This document shows, piece by piece, positions 8,961 to 15,890 of a stretch of 64,000 bases of DNA (position 1 is the first letter of the stretch; each line of letters begins with the position of its first letter). Below the pieces are notes generated by a model. It was not told where the DNA came from, searched no databases, and saw nothing but the letters and a program-made list of their open reading frames with translations. The DNA comes from Actinoplanes solisilvae (lineage in GTDB: Bacteria > Actinomycetota > Actinomycetes > Mycobacteriales > Micromonosporaceae), in assembly GCF_003999975.1 (NCBI RefSeq), contig NZ_RJAC01000025.1:39877-103876 (forward strand), read 5' to 3'. Position numbers and translations under genes: made by a program.

Positions 8961-8983
8961 CGAGCACGCGCGCCCCGCGGCCT

Positions 8984-9394
8984 TCAGCTGCTACGGCACG
9001 CGTTGTCGCAGAACGGTCGCTTCGCCGATCGGCCGCAGGCGCACAGCGTCATCCGGTGTTCCGGGTGAGGTTGCGAGCCGGGGCCGGTCAGCGTCAGGTT
9101 GCCGTGCAGCAGGATCTGCCCGCGCTCGTTCACGGTCACGACGGTGGGGTCGGGCGGTGTCTCGTCGACGCCCCCGTCGTTCCGGGTGTATTGCAGCGCG
9201 CCGCTGGGGCAGCGCTCCACCACGGCGGCCAGAGCGGCGGCGCCGGCGTTGTCCGGGGTGATCCAGGGCCGGGCGGAGACGTCGAACACCTCCGGGAGGC
9301 CGCGCACGCACTCGGCGAAGTGCAGGCACCGGCCTCCCTCGAACGTGATCGTGATGTCGGATCCCGGGTACGACTTCAGATTTGCCTCACTCAT
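8984..9394 (-). CDS. Fe-S protein: Fer4_19 domain fused to CDGSH-type domain
   Basis: A 136-residue protein with two metal-binding parts. Residues about 12-70 resemble divergent mono-cluster ferredoxins (Fer4_19): CLHFAECVRG and later ERCPSGALQY. The C-terminus (about 118-133) reads CACGRSAKRPFCDNAC, a CDGSH/mitoNEET motif in which the fourth ligand, normally His, is Cys. Such proteins carry Fe-S clusters for electron transfer or redox sensing. The ATG overlaps the 3' end of the upstream acetyltransferase by 8 bp, so the two are coupled and share the promoter at 9812-9841. Confidence 0.85.
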   Translation of the reverse strand: MSEANLKSYPGSDITITFEGGRCLHFAECVRGLPEVFDVSARPWITPDNAGAAALAAVVERCPSGALQYTRNDGGVDETPPDPTVVTVNERGQILLHGNLTLTGPGSQPHPEHRMTLCACGRSAKRPFCDNACRSS

Positions 9395-9713
9395 CGTGCT
9401 CGCCCAGCACGGCGCGGGAGCTCTGGCCGCGACGGGTCAGATCCTGGTACTCCGGGTGGATCTTGATGAACCTCGCGATGAACGGGCACGCCGGCACTAC
9501 CCGCAGGCCCCTTTGTCGTACGTCGTCGAGGGCCTGACGCGCGAGCCGGCTGCCCAACCGTTGTCCTTCGTAGGCGATCGCCACCTCGGTGTGGATGAAG
9601 ACGATCCGCTCCTTCTCGAGGTAGTAGACGGCGAAGCCCGCGAGCTCGCCGTCCACGGCGATCTCGTAGCGGTGCTGTGCGGGATTGTCGCGCACGTCGA
9701 CGTTGTCGCTCAT
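9387..9713 (-). CDS. GNAT-related N-acetyltransferase (YjdJ/Acetyltransf_CG type)
   Basis: A 108-residue minimal GNAT fold: RYEIAVDGELAGFAVYYLE at the N-terminus, IVFIHTEVAIAYEGQRLGSRLARQAL (acetyl-CoA pyrophosphate loop EGQRLGS) and VVPACPFIARFIKIHPEY with the conserved Cys near the C-terminus. Short proteins of this group are often fused or adjacent to Fe-S proteins. MSDNVDVRDN is chosen as the start; upstream in-frame codons show no family features and overlap the promoter. It is followed by the overlapping Fe-S gene. Confidence 0.83.
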   Translation of the reverse strand: MSDNVDVRDNPAQHRYEIAVDGELAGFAVYYLEKERIVFIHTEVAIAYEGQRLGSRLARQALDDVRQRGLRVVPACPFIARFIKIHPEYQDLTRRGQSSRAVLGEHDE

Positions 9714-9811
9714 GGTGTCCTTCCGGTGGGGCGGCCGACAGCGGGACCAGATCCGTCGTCCGCCGTTGGGCGATCCCGACGAGGCACACTCGGCCCCTCG
9801 GTGCGTTGTCA

Positions 9812-9841
9812 GCCAACACCGTGTGGCTGGAACACCGTCAA
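9812..9841 (-). promoter_or_regulatory. dyad promoter, copy 5 (GNAT-Fe-S operon)
   Basis: Minus strand TTGACG, spacer GTGTTCCAGCCACACGGT, then GTTGGC. The predicted leader is about 90 nt. Confidence 0.7.
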
Positions 9842-10224
9842 GTACCACTGGTCGGTACGCATTCAGAGACGGCGCTCTTCGAGTTTCATGGCGATCAAGA
9901 GCGCGAGGGCCGCGGTCGCGAACGTTGTTGAGTTGCGGACGATCCGCGGAGTCTGCTCGGATGCGGCGACGAACCGGAGCGGGGTGCGGCGCCGTGACGC
10001 CGGCTTGACCCTGTGGTTAGAACGTACTTTTCAATCGACGATGAACCGGTTTCCGAAACTCGGACTTAATCGGATGGAGGGCGGCACATGGGGACCACTT
10101 CGCGTGAGGGCTCAAGCATGCCGTCCCCCGGCGCCGGCTCCGGGCGGCGCGACGATCGGCCGGGCCCGCGCGCTCGCCGGGCGCCGGAGGCTCCCGTGCG
10201 TCGGCGGGCGGGCTGACCACCGGC
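9842..10224. other. intergenic region with promoter copy 6 and short leader ORFs
   Basis: No full gene is supported. The minus strand at about 9857-9990 has a roughly 40-codon frame (TPLRFVAASEQTPRIVRNST...AALALLIAMK) without a start that may be a remnant. Downstream of promoter copy 6 a 42-codon plus-strand frame starts at ATG 10088 after GGAGGG (good spacing) and ends at 10216, 8 bp before the LAL regulator start. It could be a leader peptide. Confidence 0.35.
10005..10034 (+). promoter_or_regulatory. dyad promoter, copy 6 (LAL regulator, degenerate)
   Basis: TTGACC, spacer CTGTGGTTAGAACGTACT (left arm CTGTG kept, right arm weak), then TTTCAA. The leader to the regulator at 10225 would be about 185 nt, longer than at other copies. 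Confidence 0.5.
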
Positions 10225-13035
10225 ATGGGCGTCGACGGATCCGGCCTGGTGGGACGGGCGAATGAGTTGGCCGAGCTCGCCGTCTTCCTGGACGAGACCG
10301 CTAAGGACGGCGCCGCCCTGATCCTCACCGGTGAGCCCGGCGTCGGTAAGACGGCCCTTCTGAACGCGACGACGGACCGGGCGGCGGCGACCGGCATCCG
10401 GGTGATCCGGGGTGGCGGTTTCGAGTACGAATCGGACACCCGCTTCGCGGGCCTGCACCAGCTCGTCTATCCGCTCGGCGCCGAGCTGGCTCTACTGCGG
10501 GAGCCCGCGCGGGACGTCCTCGAAGTCGCGCTCGGTTTCGGAACCGGGCCCGCGCCGGCCGACATAGCGGTCCTGAACGCCGCCCTCCTGCTTTTCGCCG
10601 AGGCCGCCCACGAGCAACCCCTGCTCCTGGTGGTCGACGACCTGCACGTGCTCGACCGGGCCAGCTGGTGCGTGATGAGCTTCGTGGCCCGGCGAACCGG
10701 CGGCCACCGCATCGGAGTGCTTGCTGCCCTCCGCACCGGGATCCCCGAGCTGACCGGTCACCTCCGTCTGCCGGAGCTGCCGGTGGCGCCGCTGGCCGAC
10801 GTGGACGCGATCAGGCTGCTGTCTCACCGGTTCACCAGCCTGCCTCGGCGGGTGATCACGAAGGTGGCGGATCAGGCGCAGGGAAACCCGCTGGCCCTGC
10901 TGGAATTCGGTGCCCTCGCCTCGGCGTCCGGCACAACCTCGAGCGGGCTGGTCGCGCCCGGCACGGGGCCGGCCCGAGAGGTGCAGGCGCTCTACGCCGC
11001 CCGTGTCACGCGACTGCCGATCGCCACCCGCGAGTTGTTGCTGCTCGCGGCGCTGGACGGCTCGGGGGAGGTCGGCGTCCTGGAGGAGGCCGGGGGAGCC
11101 GAGTGGCTCGACGCGCTCGTCCCCGCGGAACGGGACCACCTCGTCCACGCCACAGCGGACGGGCACACCGTGCACTTCCGGCACCCGCTGGTGAGGTCGG
11201 CCGTGGTCGAGGAGGCGACCCTCGAACGGCGGCGGGCCGCCCACCGGCGGCTGGCCGAGGTGCTGGCCGGCCAACCCGAACGTCGCGCCGATCACCTGTC
11301 GATGGCCACCACGACCCCCGACGAGACCGTCGCTCAGATCGTGGAGACAGGGGCCCGGGAAAGGCTGCGCCGCGGCGACATCCTCGGCGCCGTGGCCAGA
11401 CTGCGGCGTGCCGCCGCGCTGAGCGCCGACCGCTCGAACGGCCGCCGCCGCCTCGCCTACGCCGCATACATCGGCGCCTCGGTCGCCGGGCACCTTGAGC
11501 TCTCCCATCAACTGATGCAGGAGCTGGACGACCCGGGAGCGGGCCGATCCCTGACGGCGTCCGCCGCAGCCGGATATCTGTCTCTGATGACCGACGGTGA
11601 CGCCGAGACCGCTCACAAGTTGCTGGTCGAGGCGATCGATGCCCGCACTGCCGGAACGGGCGCCGAACAGGAGGACCTCTCGACCGCCATCTTCACTTTG
11701 CTGCTCGTCTGTCACTACTCCGGGCGGCCGGAACGCTGGGCAGCCCTGTGGCAGCTGGTCGCGACGCTACCGAACACGTCCGCCAGCTCGCCCATCTCCC
11801 TGGTGCGCATCCTGCAGGACGTGGGTTCCGTCCCGGACGAGCTGCTGCACGACCTCGACGAACAGCTCGCGCGACTCGGCGAGGTGACCGAGGCCGACGT
11901 CGTCATCCGGACGGCGCTGGCCGCCTCGTACCTCGATCGTCTGTCCGGCTGCCGGCAGTGGCTGACCCGGGCCATCGACGACGCGCGAGACACCGGCACG
12001 GTCGGTGGAGCCCTGCCCACCCTGGTCATGAGCGCCCTGGACGACCTCTACGCCGGTCGGTGGGACGCGGCCCAGGCCGCGGCGACCGAGGTCATCAGCG
12101 CCGGCCGGGACACCGGATATCACCTGATCACCCGGGTCGGTCACTACATCGCGGCGCTGGTCGCGGCGCACCGCGGCGACTCGGACGCCTGTGCCACCCA
12201 CTGCTGGATGCTCTTCGAGTGGGCCGAGAGCCGCGGACTCGGCCGCCTCGGAGACTGGGCGCATCTGGCGCTGGCCCGGGACGCACTCGGCTCCTCGGAG
12301 TTCGAGTCGGCGTACGAGCACGCCTCGGCGATCACTCCGCCCGGCGAGTTGCCACCCTACAATCTGGAGGCGCTGTGGACCGCGTTCGACCTGGTCGAAG
12401 CGGCGCTCTATTCCGGTCGTCCACAGGAGGCGCTGAAACACGCGGCGGCGATGCGAGACGCCCGGGTCGACCGCATCTCGCCGCGCCTCGCCCTCCTCAC
12501 GACCGCGATGACCGCGATGACGTCCTCCCCGCCGGAGGCGACACGACTGTTCGATGTGGCACTCACCCTGCCCGGCATCGAGCAGTGGCCGTTCGAGGTC
12601 GCCCGGACGCGCCTGGCCTACGGCGAGCACCTTCGCCGTCAGTCGCTCCGAGCCGAGGCGCGCGCCCAGCTGTCGGCCGCGCGCGAGCACTTCGAGCGGC
12701 TCGGCGCGGCGCCCTGGGCGGCCCGGGCCACCGCCGAGCTCCGGGCGACCGGGATGACTCGTGCCGGTGGCGTGCGAGCCGGCGACGCCCTCACCCCGCA
12801 AGAACTCGAGGTCGCCGAGCTGGCCGCGGCCGGCATGCCCACGAAGCAGATCGCCGCGCGTCTGGTGATCTCGCCGCGCACCGTGTCGACCCATCTCTAT
12901 CGGGTCTTTCCCAAGCTGGGCATCAGCTCACGGGCTGCCCTGCGCGACGCCCTCACCGACCGGCGGCGAGTGACGCCGGCCCACGAAGTCTGTCCGCCGG
13001 GGTTGACTGTGTTCCGGCAACACGGTTTTGAATGA
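10225..13035 (+). CDS. LuxR family transcriptional regulator, large ATP-binding (LAL/MalT-like)
   Basis: A 936-residue regulator. The N-terminal AAA ATPase has Walker A GEPGVGKT (residues 37-44) and Walker B LLLVVDDLHVLD (about 133-144). A long helical/TPR-like middle follows, and a C-terminal LuxR helix-turn-helix lies at about 855-915 (LTPQELEVAELAAAGMPTK...ISPRTVSTHLYRVFPKLG). LAL proteins bind ATP and an inducer and activate nearby genes; the target here is unknown. The promoter of the next gene overlaps its last codons (13003-13032). It belongs to a set of four LAL regulators in the window (also 27366, 35987, 44407). Confidence 0.92.
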   Translation: MGVDGSGLVGRANELAELAVFLDETAKDGAALILTGEPGVGKTALLNATTDRAAATGIRVIRGGGFEYESDTRFAGLHQLVYPLGAELALLREPARDVLEVALGFGTGPAPADIAVLNAALLLFAEAAHEQPLLLVVDDLHVLDRASWCVMSFVARRTGGHRIGVLAALRTGIPELTGHLRLPELPVAPLADVDAIRLLSHRFTSLPRRVITKVADQAQGNPLALLEFGALASASGTTSSGLVAPGTGPAREVQALYAARVTRLPIATRELLLLAALDGSGEVGVLEEAGGAEWLDALVPAERDHLVHATADGHTVHFRHPLVRSAVVEEATLERRRAAHRRLAEVLAGQPERRADHLSMATTTPDETVAQIVETGARERLRRGDILGAVARLRRAAALSADRSNGRRRLAYAAYIGASVAGHLELSHQLMQELDDPGAGRSLTASAAAGYLSLMTDGDAETAHKLLVEAIDARTAGTGAEQEDLSTAIFTLLLVCHYSGRPERWAALWQLVATLPNTSASSPISLVRILQDVGSVPDELLHDLDEQLARLGEVTEADVVIRTALAASYLDRLSGCRQWLTRAIDDARDTGTVGGALPTLVMSALDDLYAGRWDAAQAAATEVISAGRDTGYHLITRVGHYIAALVAAHRGDSDACATHCWMLFEWAESRGLGRLGDWAHLALARDALGSSEFESAYEHASAITPPGELPPYNLEALWTAFDLVEAALYSGRPQEALKHAAAMRDARVDRISPRLALLTTAMTAMTSSPPEATRLFDVALTLPGIEQWPFEVARTRLAYGEHLRRQSLRAEARAQLSAAREHFERLGAAPWAARATAELRATGMTRAGGVRAGDALTPQELEVAELAAAGMPTKQIAARLVISPRTVSTHLYRVFPKLGISSRAALRDALTDRRRVTPAHEVCPPGLTVFRQHGFE
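13003..13032 (+). promoter_or_regulatory. dyad promoter, copy 7 (membrane protein, leaderless)
   Basis: TTGACT, spacer GTGTTCCGGCAACACGGT (arms GTGTT and AACAC, perfect), then TTTGAA. The expected transcript start, 7 nt after the -10, coincides with the GTG at 13040. It lies inside the 3' end of the LAL regulator gene. Confidence 0.75.
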
Positions 13036-13039
13036 CCGG

Positions 13040-13693
13040 GTGTTCGACGAATGGCGGCGGCGCCGAGCCATCCAGCGCATCAAGCTCGGGGACGGGCGCG
13101 CGCTCAAGCGATTCCGTTGGTGGCAGCCTCTGTCTCGGTCCCTGTTCTATCTTCCCGCGGACGCCGGAGCGGGCCGCCCGGTCGAATACGCGGTCGACGT
13201 GAACCACATGAAGAGCAACGAGAACCTCGACACCGAAGCCTTCCTGTATCGCGACGGCCGGCTCTTCGAGCGGGCGAGACTCCCGGCCGTGTTCCCGATC
13301 GAGGGCGGCGCGATCGAGGTGCAGACGTCGGCCTTCGGCCTCCGGCGGTGCCACTTCGTCGCCGACGACGGGACCGAGCAGCAACTGGTGCCGGACCCGC
13401 GTTCGGCCGAGGGACGCCGCGCCCGGCTCGACCGCGAGCGTCCGTTGCTCAGCCGCGGGATCGGCGTGGTGTCCCTCGTCCTGATCCTCGTGCCGCTGGC
13501 CCTCGGCATTCCGCAGACCGTCGAGGCGATCTCCCGGTTCCCGCCGCTGGCCGAGCGGTTCGGTGTCTTCGAGTCGCCGTTCGATGCGTCGGCCTGGTTC
13601 AACATCGTGCTCGCGATCAGCGCGACCGTGGGCAGCACCGAGCGTGCCCTGCGCCTGCGGTACAACCGGTGGCTGGACACGGTGGCGGACTGA
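13040..13693 (+). CDS. hypothetical membrane protein
   Basis: A protein of about 217 residues with a basic N-terminus (FDEWRRRRAIQRIKLGDGR), a soluble beta-rich segment (YAVDVNHMKSNENLDTEAFL, then EVQTSAFGLRRCHFVADDG) and two C-terminal membrane helices (GVVSLVLILVPLALGI and ASAWFNIVLAISATVG). I do not recognise the family. No ribosome site exists upstream; the promoter position predicts a leaderless mRNA starting at GTG 13040. A TTG at 13028 would lie inside the -10 region and is unlikely. Confidence 0.7.
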   Translation: MFDEWRRRRAIQRIKLGDGRALKRFRWWQPLSRSLFYLPADAGAGRPVEYAVDVNHMKSNENLDTEAFLYRDGRLFERARLPAVFPIEGGAIEVQTSAFGLRRCHFVADDGTEQQLVPDPRSAEGRRARLDRERPLLSRGIGVVSLVLILVPLALGIPQTVEAISRFPPLAERFGVFESPFDASAWFNIVLAISATVGSTERALRLRYNRWLDTVAD

Positions 13694-13700
13694 CCGCGGG

Positions 13701-14438
13701 TCAGCCTTCGGCCCGCAACTGCCGGCGGGCCAGCTCTTTGGCGCGGTGGATGACGTCGAGCTGGGCCTCGTTGTGGAGTTCCCGCAACGCGTCGACGAAC
13801 GTCTGCCGTGTGACTGACTTGCCCTTCGACACGTGGTCCATCGCGTCGTTGTCCATCCAGGGATAGTCACGAAGAGTACGAACCAGGGACGGCGCGTATT
13901 TCTCGGCGAGGTTCTGCCGGGTCGCCTCGTCGGCGTCGGCGGGCAACGCGTCGAAGTCGGCGTTGACGGCGTCGTAGTCGTTGTCGTCGTCGCGCTCCAC
14001 CACCTGCCGCACGTCGGCCAGGGCCTGGTCGTCCAAGAGCTGCGTGTATATGTGGATGAGCGAGCGGTCGGCCTCGGACAGGCGGCCGGCGACGGGCTCG
14101 AAGCCCGGCGGCGTGTCGGGCGGCGCGTTCTCGCTCAGGATGGCCGCGATGCTCTGCCGGGACTTCTCCAGCCGTTCGATGGCGGCCGCGTGGTCGACGT
14201 CGATCTGCTGCAGCGCCTCGGGGGAGCCCGCGCTCGGCTCGTTGATCCGGGACAGGGGCACGCCCAGCTCGACCAGCCGGAGGATGTGCAGCAAGCGTAC
14301 GAGATCTGCCGTTTCGTACTGCTTGTAGCCGTTGTGGCGGCGAGAGGGCTCCTTGAGCAGGCCCAGATGATGGTAGTGCCGGATCGTGTTCACCGTGGTG
14401 CCCGCGAGTGTCGCGAGCTCGCTCGTGCTCCAAGCCAC
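13701..14438 (-). CDS. MerR family transcriptional regulator (paralogue 1)
   Basis: A 245-residue regulator. The N-terminal MerR winged helix covers about residues 1-72 (STSELATLAGTTVNTIRHYHHLGLL, NGYKQYETADLVRLLHILRL). A coiled coil follows (about 80-110), then a C-terminal helical domain (SEADRSLIHIYTQLLDDQ...DYPWMDNDAMDHVSK) shared with the paralogue at 22176. The C-terminal domain probably binds an effector; there is no metal-binding cysteine set. The GTG start has AAGGAGGA 6 nt upstream. It converges on the membrane protein gene and diverges from the LLM oxidoreductase. Confidence 0.9.
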   Translation of the reverse strand: MAWSTSELATLAGTTVNTIRHYHHLGLLKEPSRRHNGYKQYETADLVRLLHILRLVELGVPLSRINEPSAGSPEALQQIDVDHAAAIERLEKSRQSIAAILSENAPPDTPPGFEPVAGRLSEADRSLIHIYTQLLDDQALADVRQVVERDDDNDYDAVNADFDALPADADEATRQNLAEKYAPSLVRTLRDYPWMDNDAMDHVSKGKSVTRQTFVDALRELHNEAQLDVIHRAKELARRQLRAEG

Positions 14439-14530
14439 GCCGATCCTCCTTCTCCTTCACCATCGCCCACCGGCAGATCTGCCCAAGGAAGGTACGCCGC
14501 CAAGTGACTGATCGCGAAGGTGCGGTGATG

Positions 14531-14560
14531 TTGACTGTGTGGCCGGCACACGGTTTCTGA
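14531..14560 (+). promoter_or_regulatory. dyad promoter, copy 8 (LLM oxidoreductase)
   Basis: TTGACT, spacer GTGTGGCCGGCACACGGT (arms GTGTG and CACAC), then TTCTGA. This is one of the two best copies. Predicted leader about 63 nt. Confidence 0.78.
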
Positions 14561-14629
14561 TGGGAAGCACACCGGCATCGGCGCAGTCCCGCTGGCCGGG
14601 GAGGCGGCCCAGCTCGAAGGAGACTCGTG

Positions 14630-15721
14630 ATGCAGTTCGGCGTATTCACCGTGGGTGACGTCACCCCGGACCCCACGACAGGCCGGACCCCGACCGAGCA
14701 CGAACGCATTCAAGCCATGGTGATCATCGCGCTGAAAGCCGAGGAGGTGGGCGTCGACGTGTTCGCCACCGGCGAGCACCACAACGTGCCGTTCGTGCCG
14801 TCCTCGCCGACCACGATGCTCGGCTGGATCGCCGCCCGGACCAAGAAGCTGCTGTTGAGCACGGCCACGACGCTGATCACCACCAGCGACCCGGTGAAGA
14901 TCGCCGAGGACTACGCGATGCTGCAGCACCTGTCGAACGGGCGCGTCGACCTGATGATGGGCCGCGGCAACACCGGGCCGGTCTATCCTTGGTTCGGCAA
15001 GGACATCCGGGCCGGAATCCCGCTGGCGATCGAGAATTACGCGCTGCTGCGCCGGTTGTGGCGCGAGGACGTCGTCGACTGGTCCGGCAAATTCCGTACG
15101 CCGTTGCAGTCGTTCACCTCGACGCCGCGCCCGCTCGACGGCATTCCACCGTTCGTCTGGCACGGCTCGATCCGCAGCCCGGAGATCGCCGAGCAGGCCG
15201 CCTACTACGGTGACGGATTCTTCGCCAACAACACCCTCTGGCCGAAGGATCACACCCAGCGCATGGTCGGGCTCTACCGGGAGCGCTTCGCTCACTACGG
15301 CCACGGCGACCCCGACCGGGCCATCGTCGGCCTCGGCGGTCAGGTGTTCATGCGCAAGTACAGCCAGGACGCGGTGAAGGAGTTCCGGCCGTACTTCGAC
15401 AACGCCCCGGTCTACGGCCACGGCCCGTCGTTGGAGGAGTTCACCCGGGACACACCACTCACGGTGGGCAGCCCGCAACAGGTAATCGACCGCACCCTCG
15501 GCTTCCGCGACTACGCCGGCGACTACCAGCGCCAACTGTTCAACCTCGACCACGCCGGCCTGCCGCTGAAGACGGTGCTGGAACAGCTCGACATCCTCGG
15601 CGAAGAGGTCGTGCCGGTGCTGCGCAAGGAGTTCGCCGCGCTCAAACCGGCCCACGTGCCGGACGCCCCGACGCACGAGTCCCTGAAGCAGGAAGCGGCC
15701 ACGGCGCCGAGCACCACCTGA
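14630..15721 (+). CDS. LLM class flavin-dependent oxidoreductase (luciferase-like)
   Basis: A 363-residue F420/FMN-type TIM-barrel oxidoreductase: MQFGVFTVGDVTPDP at the start, VFATGEHHN (EHH, about 42-50), AEDYAMLQHLSNGRVDLMMGRG (about 88-109) and PPFVWHGSIRSPE, EQAAYYGDGFFANN further on. It resembles the CE1758-type luciferase-like monooxygenases. These enzymes oxidise organic substrates with reduced flavin; the substrate is unknown. ATG 14630 is chosen over GTG 14627 because AAGGAG lies 7 nt upstream. Confidence 0.9.
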   Translation: MQFGVFTVGDVTPDPTTGRTPTEHERIQAMVIIALKAEEVGVDVFATGEHHNVPFVPSSPTTMLGWIAARTKKLLLSTATTLITTSDPVKIAEDYAMLQHLSNGRVDLMMGRGNTGPVYPWFGKDIRAGIPLAIENYALLRRLWREDVVDWSGKFRTPLQSFTSTPRPLDGIPPFVWHGSIRSPEIAEQAAYYGDGFFANNTLWPKDHTQRMVGLYRERFAHYGHGDPDRAIVGLGGQVFMRKYSQDAVKEFRPYFDNAPVYGHGPSLEEFTRDTPLTVGSPQQVIDRTLGFRDYAGDYQRQLFNLDHAGLPLKTVLEQLDILGEEVVPVLRKEFAALKPAHVPDAPTHESLKQEAATAPSTT

Positions 15722-15726
15722 GCGGC

Positions 15727-15812
15727 TCAGGCGAGGGCGGCTGTCGCTTCGATCTCCACGACGAACTCGGGCGGGCAAAGGGCCTGGACCCCGAAGCGAG
15801 AACGCCCGATCT
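15727..15812 (-). pseudogene. C-terminal fragment of a RidA-family protein
   Basis: The minus strand encodes RSRFGVQALCPPEFVVEIEA followed by TAALA and a stop, which matches the C-terminal strand of RidA/YjgF enamine deaminases. Nothing upstream continues the frame; the sequence is replaced by promoter copy 9. Confidence 0.6.
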
Positions 15813-15830
15813 ACGCGGCGGCCCGGCCGC

Positions 15831-15860
15831 TTGACCCGGTTCCTGGAACAGGGTGTCGCA
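15831..15860 (+). promoter_or_regulatory. dyad promoter, copy 9 (ankyrin-epoxide hydrolase)
   Basis: TTGACC, spacer CGGTTCCTGGAACAGGGT (arms GTTCC and GGAAC), then GTCGCA. Predicted leader about 24 nt. The spacer deviates from the consensus but keeps the symmetry. Confidence 0.62.
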
Positions 15861-15890
15861 TACGGGAAGACGTTCGTGGAAGGAGCCGGC

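Noticed and set aside
14460..14530. Fourth copy of the TTTCACCGACGCGAA element upstream of MerR 13701
   Set aside because: Only a short CGCGAAGG match remains and the orientation does not fit.
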